Source of the DNA: Paracoccaceae bacterium
GTDB lineage: Bacteria > Pseudomonadota > Alphaproteobacteria > Rhodobacterales > Rhodobacteraceae
NCBI GenBank assembly: GCA_003565055.1
Contig: PXDM01000196.1
Span: forward strand, 1-5,862
Direction of reading: 5' to 3'
DNA length: 5,862 nucleotides
Positions 1-5,723 of this stretch are shown piece after piece (positions within the stretch are counted from its first letter, which is position 1; each line of letters starts with the position of its first letter). Below the pieces are notes generated by a model, which was given only the letters and a program-made list of their open reading frames with translations, was not told the DNA's origin and did no database searches. The position numbers and the translations under genes are program-made.

Positions 1-48
1 ACGGCGAAAAAGAAACGGAAGGAGACAGCGGCATTGACGCCAACATGA
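1..48 (+). CDS. Possible 3' end of an IS-encoded gene (istB-like helper ATPase?), partial
   Basis: Plus-strand frame 1 is open from the window edge and reads TAKKKRKETAALTPT before a TGA at 46-48. A lysine/arginine-rich tail that stops about 70 bp before the inferred IS tip suits the C-terminus of the second gene of an IS21-type element, since istB normally ends close to the right end. Only fifteen residues are visible and no IstB motif lies in them. Frame 3 is also open, up to a TAA at 60-62, so the reading frame is not certain. The call rests almost wholly on position. Confidence 0.25.
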   Translation, partial: TAKKKRKETAALTPT

Positions 49-71
49 CGCGCAGAACATAACAACCGGGT

Positions 72-117
72 GGGTCAGATCTCGGTGACAATGCCGGGTC
101 AATTCTCAGTGGCAATC
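72..117. repeat. Two 22-bp subterminal direct repeats of the IS end
   Basis: Copies at 72-93 and 96-117 share 17 of 22 positions, both starting GGGTCA and both containing TCTC.GTG.CAAT; two bases separate them. In IS21-type elements such repeats are presumed transposase (IstA) binding sites. The repeat is seen directly; its role is taken from the family. Confidence 0.7.
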
Positions 118-964
118 AACAGGGGGCGTGGCGACGGGAGTAGCGGTTGAAGGACGGGCTGTACCAGCCATCCAACGCGCCCGCCGCCGGGGAGTGGATG
201 GTGATCTCGAGCGGGTGGCATGTGGCATCCTCCGGCCCGAGCGCGCTGCCGCAATCGCCGCCCGGACAGGCCGAGAGCACGCCCAGAAGGTCGATTTCCG
301 CGAAGAATTCGACATAGTCGCCCGCCCGCGCCGGACTGGCCTTCATGAAATACTGCCCCGTTTCTTCGGTAAACCCCGTGCACATGAAGACGTTGAGCAC
401 ATCATGGACATGATGCTCGATCTCGGTCAGCGGCTTTTCGAGATGCGCGGCCAGCGCGCGGGTCAGATTGGAGTGACAGGTCTGGTGGAAATCGCGCCCG
501 TAAAGCATGTGATGCGTATAGGGATCGCAGCGCGTGCCGATCACGTCATGGACCCGCGCACCATCCGCGTCGCGCCCGTACCAGGCGAGCGTGTCTTCGG
601 TGATCGTGGCCATGGGGCGCAGCCAGGGCAGGGTGGACCAGAGCCTATCACCGACGCTGACATGACTGCCATAGAGCGCCCGCGTCTTGCCTGAGTAGAA
701 GCGTTCCTCCAGATGGCGCGGTGCAAACAGGTTCAGATCGCCAACCTGCGCGCCTTCGGGGCAAGTGATGCGGAAGAAACTGCCTGCGCTGAGGTTGAAA
801 CAGCGCGCTTCGCGTGGGGGCACGCGGATACGCTGCGTTTCCTGCGCAGTTTCGCGTGCGGCGCGATACAAGTCCAGCGGCGGGACATAGAGCGTGTCTT
901 TGGGGTAGCAGAGCACCGGAGGTGCGGCGCGGCGGGCATCGGCGTCTTCTGGCGGCTGGCTCAT
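116..964 (-). CDS. DUF1989 domain protein (urea carboxylase-associated family), 3' end altered by IS
   Basis: This 282-residue soluble protein shows the DUF1989 pattern along its length: an AGSFFRITCPEGAQVGDLN segment (about 60-78), FYSGKTRALYGSHVSVGDRLWSTLP (89-113), CHSNL (163-167), HDVLNVFMCTGF (187-198) and the late SACPGGDC (231-238). Cys195, Cys233, Cys238 and His164 are candidate metal or catalytic residues, by position only. The superfamily includes proteins found beside urea/guanidine carboxylases, among them the carboxyguanidine deiminase subunits CgdA/CgdB. No carboxylase gene is visible here, so the substrate is unknown. The ATG overlaps the stop of the preceding 66-residue gene (ATGA, 961-964), implying coupled translation; AGGTG lies just upstream. 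The final Cys codon (119-121) and TGA (116-118) fall inside the inferred IS end, so the native last residues are probably lost. The conserved core is intact, and activity may survive. Confidence 0.82.
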   Translation of the reverse strand: MSQPPEDADARRAAPPVLCYPKDTLYVPPLDLYRAARETAQETQRIRVPPREARCFNLSAGSFFRITCPEGAQVGDLNLFAPRHLEERFYSGKTRALYGSHVSVGDRLWSTLPWLRPMATITEDTLAWYGRDADGARVHDVIGTRCDPYTHHMLYGRDFHQTCHSNLTRALAAHLEKPLTEIEHHVHDVLNVFMCTGFTEETGQYFMKASPARAGDYVEFFAEIDLLGVLSACPGGDCGSALGPEDATCHPLEITIHSPAAGALDGWYSPSFNRYSRRHAPC

Positions 965-1161
965 GTCTCACCTGCCAGACAGCGACTGGGATTGCGCCCG
1001 CGCGGCAGGGCGAGTTCAGCCCCGCAGGCTGCGCATGTGAAAAGCACGCGACCATCGGCCAGTTTGCGCCGATCCTCGCGCCAGCGACAGACGCGCCGCT
1101 TCCATGGCTGCAGGATCAGCAAGACCGCGAAGACAAGCAAAAGGCCAAGTATGACAATCAT
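961..1161 (-). CDS. Small single-span membrane protein with CxxC zinc-ribbon-like tail
   Basis: The protein has 66 residues. Residues 2-18 are almost wholly hydrophobic (IVILGLLLVFAVLLILQ) and are followed by a strongly basic stretch (KRRVCRWREDRRK), as expected of an N-terminal membrane anchor with the tail in the cytoplasm. The tail holds Cys43-x2-Cys46 in FTCAACGAEL and a later Cys61; Cys25 sits next to the membrane. CxxC plus one or two more Cys suggests a degenerate zinc ribbon or a redox pair, but a full four-Cys ribbon with normal spacing is not clear. It starts 31 nt after the ClpP-like gene and shares ATGA with the DUF1989 gene, so the three are probably cotranscribed. I do not recognise a named family. 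It is accepted as real because of the overlap, the anchor and the Cys pattern. Confidence 0.65.
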   Translation of the reverse strand: MIVILGLLLVFAVLLILQPWKRRVCRWREDRRKLADGRVLFTCAACGAELALPRGRNPSRCLAGET

Positions 1162-1192
1162 GGGCCTAACATGGGCCGTGCCTGCAAGCAGG

Positions 1193-1813
1193 TCAAGGTT
1201 GTGTCACCATGCGCGCTGCCAACAACTCCGCGCGCTCAGGATACCACATCGGCGCAAGTGGCAGGGTTGCCAGTTGCGCGATGAAACTCTCCTCAAGGCC
1301 CTGCGCCCGGTAGATCGCGAGATCGCGCTCCATCTCCACACGCGGGTCGATCATGCCGAAGTGCCCCTCGCGCGCAATGGCATAGCCGTGCAGCCCCAGC
1401 CGCCCCTCGGGCCCCAGACTGCGCGCAGCGCCCCCGGCAAAGATCAGAGCGCAGGCCGAGGCGCAATCGCCAGTCACATGTGTCGCGATGGACTGCGCGC
1501 GCAGTACGGTGACCACGCCACGCGCCTCCGCGATGTAGCCACCTTGCGAGTGGAGCACGATCCGCCGCACCTCGGGATGCGTGGCCACCATGCGCCGCAG
1601 CGCATCCGTGAGGCCAAAATCTACAGTGCCGGAAAACTCGAAACTCGCACCATCTGCGCTGAGCCGAAGCTCGAAATCCGGCGGAGTCGGCATGCGCATC
1701 GGTTTGGGCTGCGCCTCAGTCCGCGCCATGCCAATGCCGACCAGAACCAGCCCCGCCAATGCCAGCGCAAGCAAGCCTTGCAAAACCCTGATGTCGATAT
1801 CGCCGCCGCGCAT
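1193..1813 (-). CDS. Membrane-anchored ClpP/crotonase-fold protein (COG3904-like)
   Basis: This 206-residue protein begins with a hydrophobic segment at about 10-29 (signal anchor or uncleaved signal peptide), so the rest is probably periplasmic. The body resembles the ClpP-like 'predicted periplasmic protein' group. IVLHSQGGYIAEA (86-97) matches the ClpP/SppA oxyanion-loop strand with its GG, GDCASACALIFAGG (115-128) carries a candidate nucleophile Ser119, and LGLHGY (139-144) supplies a candidate catalytic His142. The acidic partner is not obvious; Asp156 or a residue of EMERDLAIYRAQG (160-172) is possible. Cys117 and Cys121 flank Ser119 and could form a disulfide in the periplasm. The C-terminal MWYPERAELLAARMV resembles the end of this family. 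The ATG at 1811-1813 has only a weak Shine-Dalgarno (GAG), but an in-frame TAA upstream rules out a much earlier start. Substrate and proteolytic activity are unknown. Confidence 0.75.
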   Translation of the reverse strand: MRGGDIDIRVLQGLLALALAGLVLVGIGMARTEAQPKPMRMPTPPDFELRLSADGASFEFSGTVDFGLTDALRRMVATHPEVRRIVLHSQGGYIAEARGVVTVLRAQSIATHVTGDCASACALIFAGGAARSLGPEGRLGLHGYAIAREGHFGMIDPRVEMERDLAIYRAQGLEESFIAQLATLPLAPMWYPERAELLAARMVTQP

Positions 1814-1849
1814 GGTCTCAGCATGCCTGCGCAGCCGTTATTTTTCCAG

Positions 1850-1874
1850 AAAAAAACGGAGCGTATCACGCGCC
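1850..1874 (-). terminator. Rho-independent terminator of the sdh operon (distal hairpin with U7)
   Basis: On the minus strand GG-C-GCGT, a GAT loop and ACGC-T-CC form a short stem with one C/T mismatch, followed after one G by seven T (1856-1850). The U run sits where intrinsic termination expects it. The stem is short, but the site lies between sdhB and the next gene and comes after a stronger hairpin. Confidence 0.55.
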
Positions 1875-1886
1875 TCTTTCATCTTT

Positions 1887-1929
1887 GTAAAAATATCCTC
1901 GGGGGTGCAGGGGGCAGACAGCCCCCTGC
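1887..1929 (-). terminator. Perfect 9-bp GC-rich hairpin after sdhB with downstream T tract
   Basis: GCAGGGGGC (1907-1915) and GCCCCCTGC (1921-1929) pair perfectly around a 5-nt loop, 13 nt past the sdhB stop. On the minus strand the hairpin is followed by ACCCCCGAGGATA and then five T (1893-1889). The T run begins 13 nt after the stem, too far for a textbook terminator, so the hairpin may act as an RNA 3'-end stabiliser together with the U7 hairpin downstream. The stem is certain; the function is inferred. Confidence 0.55.
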
Positions 1930-1942
1930 TTTCGCTCAAGGA

Positions 1943-2722
1943 TCAGAGCACCCGCTCGACCATCATCTTCTTGATCTCGGCAATCGCCTTGGCGGGATTG
2001 AGCCCTTTGGGGCAGGTCTTGGCACAATTCATGATCGTGTGGCACCGATAGAGCTTGAACGGATCATGCAGATCATCCAGCCGCTCGCCGGTTGCTTCAT
2101 CGCGCGAGTCGATCAGCCAGCGATAGGCATGGAGCAACGCCGCCGGGCCCAGATAGCGGTCGCCATTCCACCAGTAGCTCGGGCAGGAGGTCGAGCAGCA
2201 GGCGCACATGACGCATTCATAAAGTCCGTCGAGCTTGTCGCGATCCTCAATCGACTGCTTCCACTCCTTGGCGGGCGTATTCGATTTGGTCTCAAGCCAC
2301 GGCTTGATCGAGGCATGTTGCGCGTAGAAATGTGTCAGGTCGGGCACCAGATCCTTGACCACCGGCATATGCGGCAGCGGGTAGATCTTCACATCGCCCT
2401 TCACCTCATCCATCCCGAAGATGCAGGCGAGCTTGTTGCCGCCGTCGATATTCATCGCACAAGAGCCGCAAATCCCCTCGCGGCAGGACCGCCGGAAAGT
2501 CAGTGTCGGGTCGATCTTGGTTTTGATCCAGATCAGCGCGTCCAGCACCATCGGACCGCAATCGTCGAGATCGACGAAATACGTGTCCACTTGCGGGTTC
2601 TTGCCGTCATCGGGGTTCCAGCGATAGATCTGGAACTTGCGCAGGTTTTTCGCGCCCTCGGGTTTGGGCCAGGTTTTCCCGGTGCGCATCTGGCTGTTCT
2701 TGGGCAGGGTCAACTGGACCAT
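1943..2722 (-). CDS. sdhB: Succinate dehydrogenase iron-sulfur subunit
   Basis: SdhB passes electrons from the SdhA flavin to ubiquinone at the inner face of the cytoplasmic membrane (complex II; TCA cycle and respiratory chain). The 259-residue protein has every cluster ligand. The N-terminal ferredoxin domain binds [2Fe-2S] through Cys80, Cys85, Cys88 and Cys100 (SCREGICGSC...LAC). The C-terminal domain has Cys170, Cys173, Cys176 and Cys237 for [4Fe-4S], and Cys180, Cys227 and Cys233 for [3Fe-4S]. CPSYWWN (180-186) and CHTIMNC (227-233) hold the residues that in E. coli help form the quinone site (Trp185, His228 and Ile230 here). Length is slightly above the E. coli protein (238). The ATG has a strong GAGGAGG whose first bases are the stop codon of the upstream lipoprotein gene, so it is likely translated together with that gene. 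It is the last gene of the operon. Confidence 0.97.
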   Translation of the reverse strand: MVQLTLPKNSQMRTGKTWPKPEGAKNLRKFQIYRWNPDDGKNPQVDTYFVDLDDCGPMVLDALIWIKTKIDPTLTFRRSCREGICGSCAMNIDGGNKLACIFGMDEVKGDVKIYPLPHMPVVKDLVPDLTHFYAQHASIKPWLETKSNTPAKEWKQSIEDRDKLDGLYECVMCACCSTSCPSYWWNGDRYLGPAALLHAYRWLIDSRDEATGERLDDLHDPFKLYRCHTIMNCAKTCPKGLNPAKAIAEIKKMMVERVL

Positions 2723-2734
2723 ATCAGGGCCTCC

Positions 2735-3049
2735 TCAAATCAGGAACGGGGCGATCCCGTCCGTAGCTAGACATCGTATCGTTGCAGGGCGGGGGGCGAT
2801 CTCGGTCACCAGCGCCTGCGTCTCGGGGCTGACAGTCGGCTGCGCGGCCGCCAGCGCCAGGCGCCGCAATTCGCCCGCGCTGGCATTGTCGATCACGCAG
2901 TCGCTGGCGGGTTCCAGCGGCACGCCGGGGAAGCGCTCGGCCAGAGCCGGGCGCACCGCCTGCCGCGCCGCGTCGCGCGCGATCTGGTCCTGCACATCCG
3001 CACAGGCCAGAAGCGCGAAGGGCGCCGTGAGAGCCAGGATGCGGATCAA
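2735..3049 (-). CDS. Putative lipoprotein encoded between sdhA and sdhB
   Basis: This 104-residue protein of unknown function begins MIRILALTAPFALLACADVQ, a short signal peptide with a clean LLAC lipobox, so Cys16 is probably lipidated and the mature part faces the periplasm. Cys51 and Cys93 remain in the mature part and could form a disulfide (DCVIDNASAGE and TIRCLATDG). The start is TTG (3047-3049), and TTGA overlaps the sdhA stop by 4 nt. AAGG lies about 10 nt before it. No ATG or GTG in frame gives the signal peptide, which is why TTG is chosen. The stop TGA forms part of the sdhB Shine-Dalgarno. From memory, related small proteins occupy this position in other Rhodobacteraceae sdh operons, which would point to a real gene. 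A role in complex II assembly or membrane anchoring is only a guess from position, and the periplasmic location makes direct contact with SdhA/SdhB unlikely. Confidence 0.75.
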   Translation of the reverse strand: MIRILALTAPFALLACADVQDQIARDAARQAVRPALAERFPGVPLEPASDCVIDNASAGELRRLALAAAQPTVSPETQALVTEIAPRPATIRCLATDGIAPFLI

Positions 3050-4851
3050 TAGACCCGCGCCTTGGGGGCAATCTTCTTGAGATCAATCCCGCCATCTTCG
3101 AGCTTCGTGAGCGGATCCGTGACAACCGGGCGATATTCCAGCCGCACATTGTCCCCATTCGCCCAGGCCAGCGTATGCTTGCGCCACACCTTGTCATCGC
3201 GGTCGGGGTAATCCTCATGCGCATGGGCCCCGCGGCTTTCCTTGCGCGCTTCGGCCGAGACAATCGTGGTGATTGCGCAGGGCATCAGATTATCGAGCTC
3301 CAGCGTCTCCATCAGGTCGGTGTTCCAGATCAGCGAGCGGTCCGTGACGCTCAGATCATCGACCTTCTTGGCCACGTCCTTCATCTTGACGACACCATCC
3401 GCAAGCGTCTTGTCGGTGCGGAACACGGCTGCGTCAGCCTGCATCGTTTTTTGCATTTCCAGCCGCAATTCCGCCGTGGGCACAGCGCCCGACATGTGGC
3501 GGAAGCGGTCGAAGCGGGCCACAGCCGCATCGACACTGGCACGGTTCAGCGTCGGGTTCGGCGCGGCCGGGTCAACGACCTGCCCCGCGCGGATCGCCGC
3601 TGCACGGCCAAACACCACAAGGTCAATCAGCGAGTTCGACCCCAGCCGGTTCGCCCCATGCACCGAGGCACAGGCGGCCTCGCCCACAGCCATCAGACCG
3701 GGCGCGATGCGGCTGGGGTTCTCGGCATCGGCATTGAGCACTTCACCCCAGTAATTCGTCGGAATCCCGCCCATATTGTAATGCACGGTCGGCAATACGG
3801 GGATCGGCTCCTTGGTGACATCAACGCCCGAGAAAACCCGCGCGCTCTCGGAGATACCGGGCAGGCGCAGTTGCAGCGCTTCTTTGGGCAGATGCGAGAG
3901 GTTCAAGTGAATATGGTCCTTGTTCGGTCCCACACCACGCCCTTCGCGGATCTCGATGGTCATGCAGCGTGACACCACATCGCGGCTCGCCAAGTCCTTG
4001 TAGGTCGGCGCATAGCGCTCCATGAAGCGTTCGCCCTCGGAATTCGTCAGATAGCCGCCCTCGCCGCGCGCGCCTTCGGTGATCAGACAGCCCGCGCCAT
4101 AGATGCCGGTCGGGTGGAACTGCACGAATTCCATATCCTGCAGCGGCAGCCCCGCGCGTGCGACCATGCCATTGCCGTCGCCTGTGCAGGTATGCGCCGA
4201 GGTGGCACTGAAATACGCGCGCCCATAGCCGCCCGTCGCCAGCACGACCATCTTCGCGCTGAACAGATGCAGCGTGCCATCATCGAGTTTCCACGCGAGC
4301 ACGCCCTGACAGACACCGTCATCGGACATGATCAGGTCGGTTGCGAAATACTCGATGAAGAATTCGGCCTGTTGCTTGACCGACTGGCCGTATAGCGTGT
4401 GCAACATCGCATGGCCCGTGCGGTCAGCGGCCGCGCAAGTGCGCTGCACGGGCGGGCCTTCGCCATATTCGGTCGTGTGGCCGCCGAAGGGGCGCTGGTA
4501 GATCTTGCCCTCTTCCGTGCGCGAGAACGGCACGCCGTAATGTTCCAGTTCATAGACGGCCTTGGGCGCTTCACGGGCGAGGTATTCCATCGCATCCGTA
4601 TCGCCCAGCCAGTCAGAGCCCTTAACCGTGTCATACATATGCCACTGCCAGCTATCCGGCCCCATATTCCCGAGGCTCGCGGCGATCCCGCCTTGTGCGG
4701 CGACCGTATGCGAGCGCGTCGGGAAAACCTTGGTCACGCAGGCGGTTTTCAGCCCCTGTTCGGCCATGCCGAGCGTCGCGCGTAGCCCCGCGCCACCCGC
4801 GCCCACCACGACGACATCATAGAAATGTTCTTCGATCTTGTATGCAGACAT
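3046..4851 (-). CDS. sdhA: Succinate dehydrogenase flavoprotein subunit
   Basis: SdhA oxidises succinate to fumarate on covalently bound FAD on the cytoplasmic side of the membrane. The protein has 601 residues (E. coli 588). Near the N-terminus VVVVGAGGAGLRA (13-25) is the Rossmann dinucleotide-binding motif, and RSHTVAAQGG (46-55) contains His48, the expected site of the 8-alpha-histidyl FAD bond. Active-site residues aligned with E. coli His242, Arg286, His354 and Arg399 are His246 (QFHPTG), Arg290 (ASRDVVSR), His357 (VHYNMGG) and Arg402 (HGANRLGSNS). The C-terminal helical domain with EARKESRGAHAHEDYPDRDD (534-553) is typical. It starts 9 nt after the sdhD stop with TGAGGAAGAG as a combined stop and Shine-Dalgarno. 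Its own stop overlaps the TTG of the lipoprotein gene. No missing residues or frameshift were seen. Confidence 0.98.
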   Translation of the reverse strand: MSAYKIEEHFYDVVVVGAGGAGLRATLGMAEQGLKTACVTKVFPTRSHTVAAQGGIAASLGNMGPDSWQWHMYDTVKGSDWLGDTDAMEYLAREAPKAVYELEHYGVPFSRTEEGKIYQRPFGGHTTEYGEGPPVQRTCAAADRTGHAMLHTLYGQSVKQQAEFFIEYFATDLIMSDDGVCQGVLAWKLDDGTLHLFSAKMVVLATGGYGRAYFSATSAHTCTGDGNGMVARAGLPLQDMEFVQFHPTGIYGAGCLITEGARGEGGYLTNSEGERFMERYAPTYKDLASRDVVSRCMTIEIREGRGVGPNKDHIHLNLSHLPKEALQLRLPGISESARVFSGVDVTKEPIPVLPTVHYNMGGIPTNYWGEVLNADAENPSRIAPGLMAVGEAACASVHGANRLGSNSLIDLVVFGRAAAIRAGQVVDPAAPNPTLNRASVDAAVARFDRFRHMSGAVPTAELRLEMQKTMQADAAVFRTDKTLADGVVKMKDVAKKVDDLSVTDRSLIWNTDLMETLELDNLMPCAITTIVSAEARKESRGAHAHEDYPDRDDKVWRKHTLAWANGDNVRLEYRPVVTDPLTKLEDGGIDLKKIAPKARVY

Positions 4852-4860
4852 ATCTCTTCC

Positions 4861-5241
4861 TCAGGCGCTGAACAGCACAGTGGCGATGGACAGGACGCCC
4901 GCCACTCCGAACGCCCAGCACAGCAGCGTATTGGCCAGGAGCGCGGCAGTGCGCGTGGCCTTGTTGGGGATGTAATCCTCGATCACGACTTGCAACCCCT
5001 GCTGCAGATGCGCGAAAGCTGCGATGATGAAAAGCACTGCCACCAGCGCGTGCCAGAGGTTCGAATAGGTCGCAACGAAGGCCTCATGCCCGCTGCCGAG
5101 TGCGCGGCCAAAGGGCAGGATGAACAGAAGCGTCAGCGGAATGAGCGCCACGGATGTAATGCGCTGGCTCCACCAGTGATGCAGCCCCTCGCCAGCAGCA
5201 CCATGGCCGTGCACGCGCGCGTAATCGGTCTTGTATCCCAT
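4861..5241 (-). CDS. sdhD: Succinate dehydrogenase hydrophobic membrane anchor subunit
   Basis: This is a 126-residue inner-membrane subunit of complex II that with SdhC holds haem b and the quinone site. Three hydrophobic spans lie at about 28-48, 62-83 and 99-124. In span 2, AFAHLQQGLQVVIEDY places His78 as the axial haem ligand. Asp89-Tyr90 lie 11 and 12 residues later, the same spacing as E. coli His71, Asp82 and Tyr83, so Tyr90 is the likely quinone-binding tyrosine. The N-terminal HHWWSQRITSVAL is typical of the alphaproteobacterial subunit. The gene begins 12 nt after the sdhC stop, with TGAGGGGG as the overlapping Shine-Dalgarno, and is followed 9 nt later by sdhA. Confidence 0.95.
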   Translation of the reverse strand: MGYKTDYARVHGHGAAGEGLHHWWSQRITSVALIPLTLLFILPFGRALGSGHEAFVATYSNLWHALVAVLFIIAAFAHLQQGLQVVIEDYIPNKATRTAALLANTLLCWAFGVAGVLSIATVLFSA

Positions 5242-5253
5242 GTCCCGGCCCCC

Positions 5254-5637
5254 TCAGACGATAATGATGGTCAGAAGCGTCAGCAGGGCCGTGCCCGCAA
5301 AAACGCCGTAGCTGGTTTTTTCCACGGTCTCGACATCCATCATGCGCCCCGTGTCCCAGATCAGGTGGCGGATGGAATTGAGCATGTGATACCAGAGTGC
5401 TGCCAGCGAGCCGATCAGGATCAGATGGCCGAGGATCGAGGTCATCAGCCCGTCGACCGTGGCAAAATACTCTGCGCTGAACGCACCTGCGGCGAACCAC
5501 CAGACGATCAGGACCGCAGCCAGCGTCATGCCTACGCCCGTGACCCTGTTGAGGATCGACGAAATCGCGGCCAGTGGCAAACGATAGACCTGCAAATGCG
5601 GGGAAAGCGGGCGATTGCCCCGGTTAACATCAGCCAT
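5254..5637 (-). CDS. sdhC: Succinate dehydrogenase cytochrome b556 subunit
   Basis: First gene of the operon: a 127-residue haem- and quinone-binding membrane subunit of complex II. The N-terminal NRPLSPHLQVYRLPL is the family signature. Ser27 and Arg31 in SSILNRVTG correspond in position to the E. coli quinone-site Ser27 and Arg31, and His84 in WYHMLNSIRHLIWD is the expected axial haem ligand (E. coli His84). Spans lie at about 32-53, 65-87 and 110-127. Residue 30 is Asn where E. coli has His; related alphaproteobacterial proteins also vary here, so this is not taken as a defect. The ATG at 5635-5637 is preceded by AAAGGGAG at a good distance. Upstream DNA is noncoding to the window edge and carries the likely operon control region. 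Confidence 0.96.
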   Translation of the reverse strand: MADVNRGNRPLSPHLQVYRLPLAAISSILNRVTGVGMTLAAVLIVWWFAAGAFSAEYFATVDGLMTSILGHLILIGSLAALWYHMLNSIRHLIWDTGRMMDVETVEKTSYGVFAGTALLTLLTIIIV

Positions 5638-5695
5638 GTGCGGCTCCCTTTATCTTGGCGCGACGTGTCGGGCTTGCCGGGGCGCGCGATGTCCT

Positions 5696-5723
5696 TGACA
5701 TACGCGATTTCACGCAAATGTCA
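5696..5723. promoter_or_regulatory. 11-bp inverted repeat in the sdhC leader/promoter region
   Basis: TGACATACGCG (5696-5706) and CGCAAATGTCA (5713-5723) are inverted copies with 9 of 11 matches around a 6-bp spacer; the outer six bases of each arm match exactly. Read on the minus strand the element contains GTGACA and, 16 nt later, TATGTC, a poor but possible -35/-10 pair about 60-85 nt before the sdhC ATG. It may be an operator over a promoter, or an RNA hairpin if transcription starts further upstream. No regulator can be named. Confidence 0.35.

Larger units (their letters stand above)
1..121. mobile_element. Terminal end of an IS21-family-like insertion sequence (partial)
   Basis: The stretch has the look of the inner-to-outer end of an IS21-type element. 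Two 22-bp copies of GGGTCA..TCTC.GTG.CAAT lie in direct orientation at 72-93 and 96-117 (17 of 22 identical, 24-bp period), and the outer one runs into ...CAATCAACA ending at 121. IS21 elements are known for 5'-TG...CA-3' tips and several subterminal repeats at each end, and read inwards on the minus strand this end starts TGTTGATTGCCACTGAG. The interior of the element would lie to the left, outside the window, so transposase genes, the other end and the target duplication cannot be seen. The boundary at 121 is inferred from the CA tip. The assignment rests on recognising the end pattern, not on a search. Confidence 0.62.

Noticed and set aside
1165..1192. CCTGCTTGCAGG palindrome in the 31-nt gap before the Cys-peptide gene
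   Set aside because: The palindrome is real but short, has no T run and lies between genes that look cotranscribed; not enough to call a terminator or operator.
713..2770. 685-codon open frame on the plus strand
   Set aside because: It lies antisense to four well-supported genes (DUF1989, the Cys peptide, the ClpP-like gene and sdhB). The product is a low-complexity Arg/His/Gln-rich string with no recognisable domain, as expected from the complement of high-GC coding DNA.
2724..3263. 179-codon minus-strand frame overlapping the sdhA end and the lipoprotein gene
   Set aside because: Different frame from both genes; Gly/Arg/Ala-rich without motifs. The lipoprotein frame has a signal peptide and lipobox and fits the junctions better.
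3175..3972. 265-codon plus-strand open frame inside sdhA
   Set aside because: Antisense shadow of sdhA; composition is Arg/His-rich and no motif is seen.
5532..5717. Minus-strand frame beginning just before sdhC and running into it
   Set aside because: Overlaps most of the conserved SdhC N-terminus in another frame, starts at GTG and has no family features.
5695..5723. TTGACA on the plus strand as the -35 of a divergent promoter
   Set aside because: No acceptable -10 lies 16-18 bp downstream and no plus-strand gene follows within the visible DNA.
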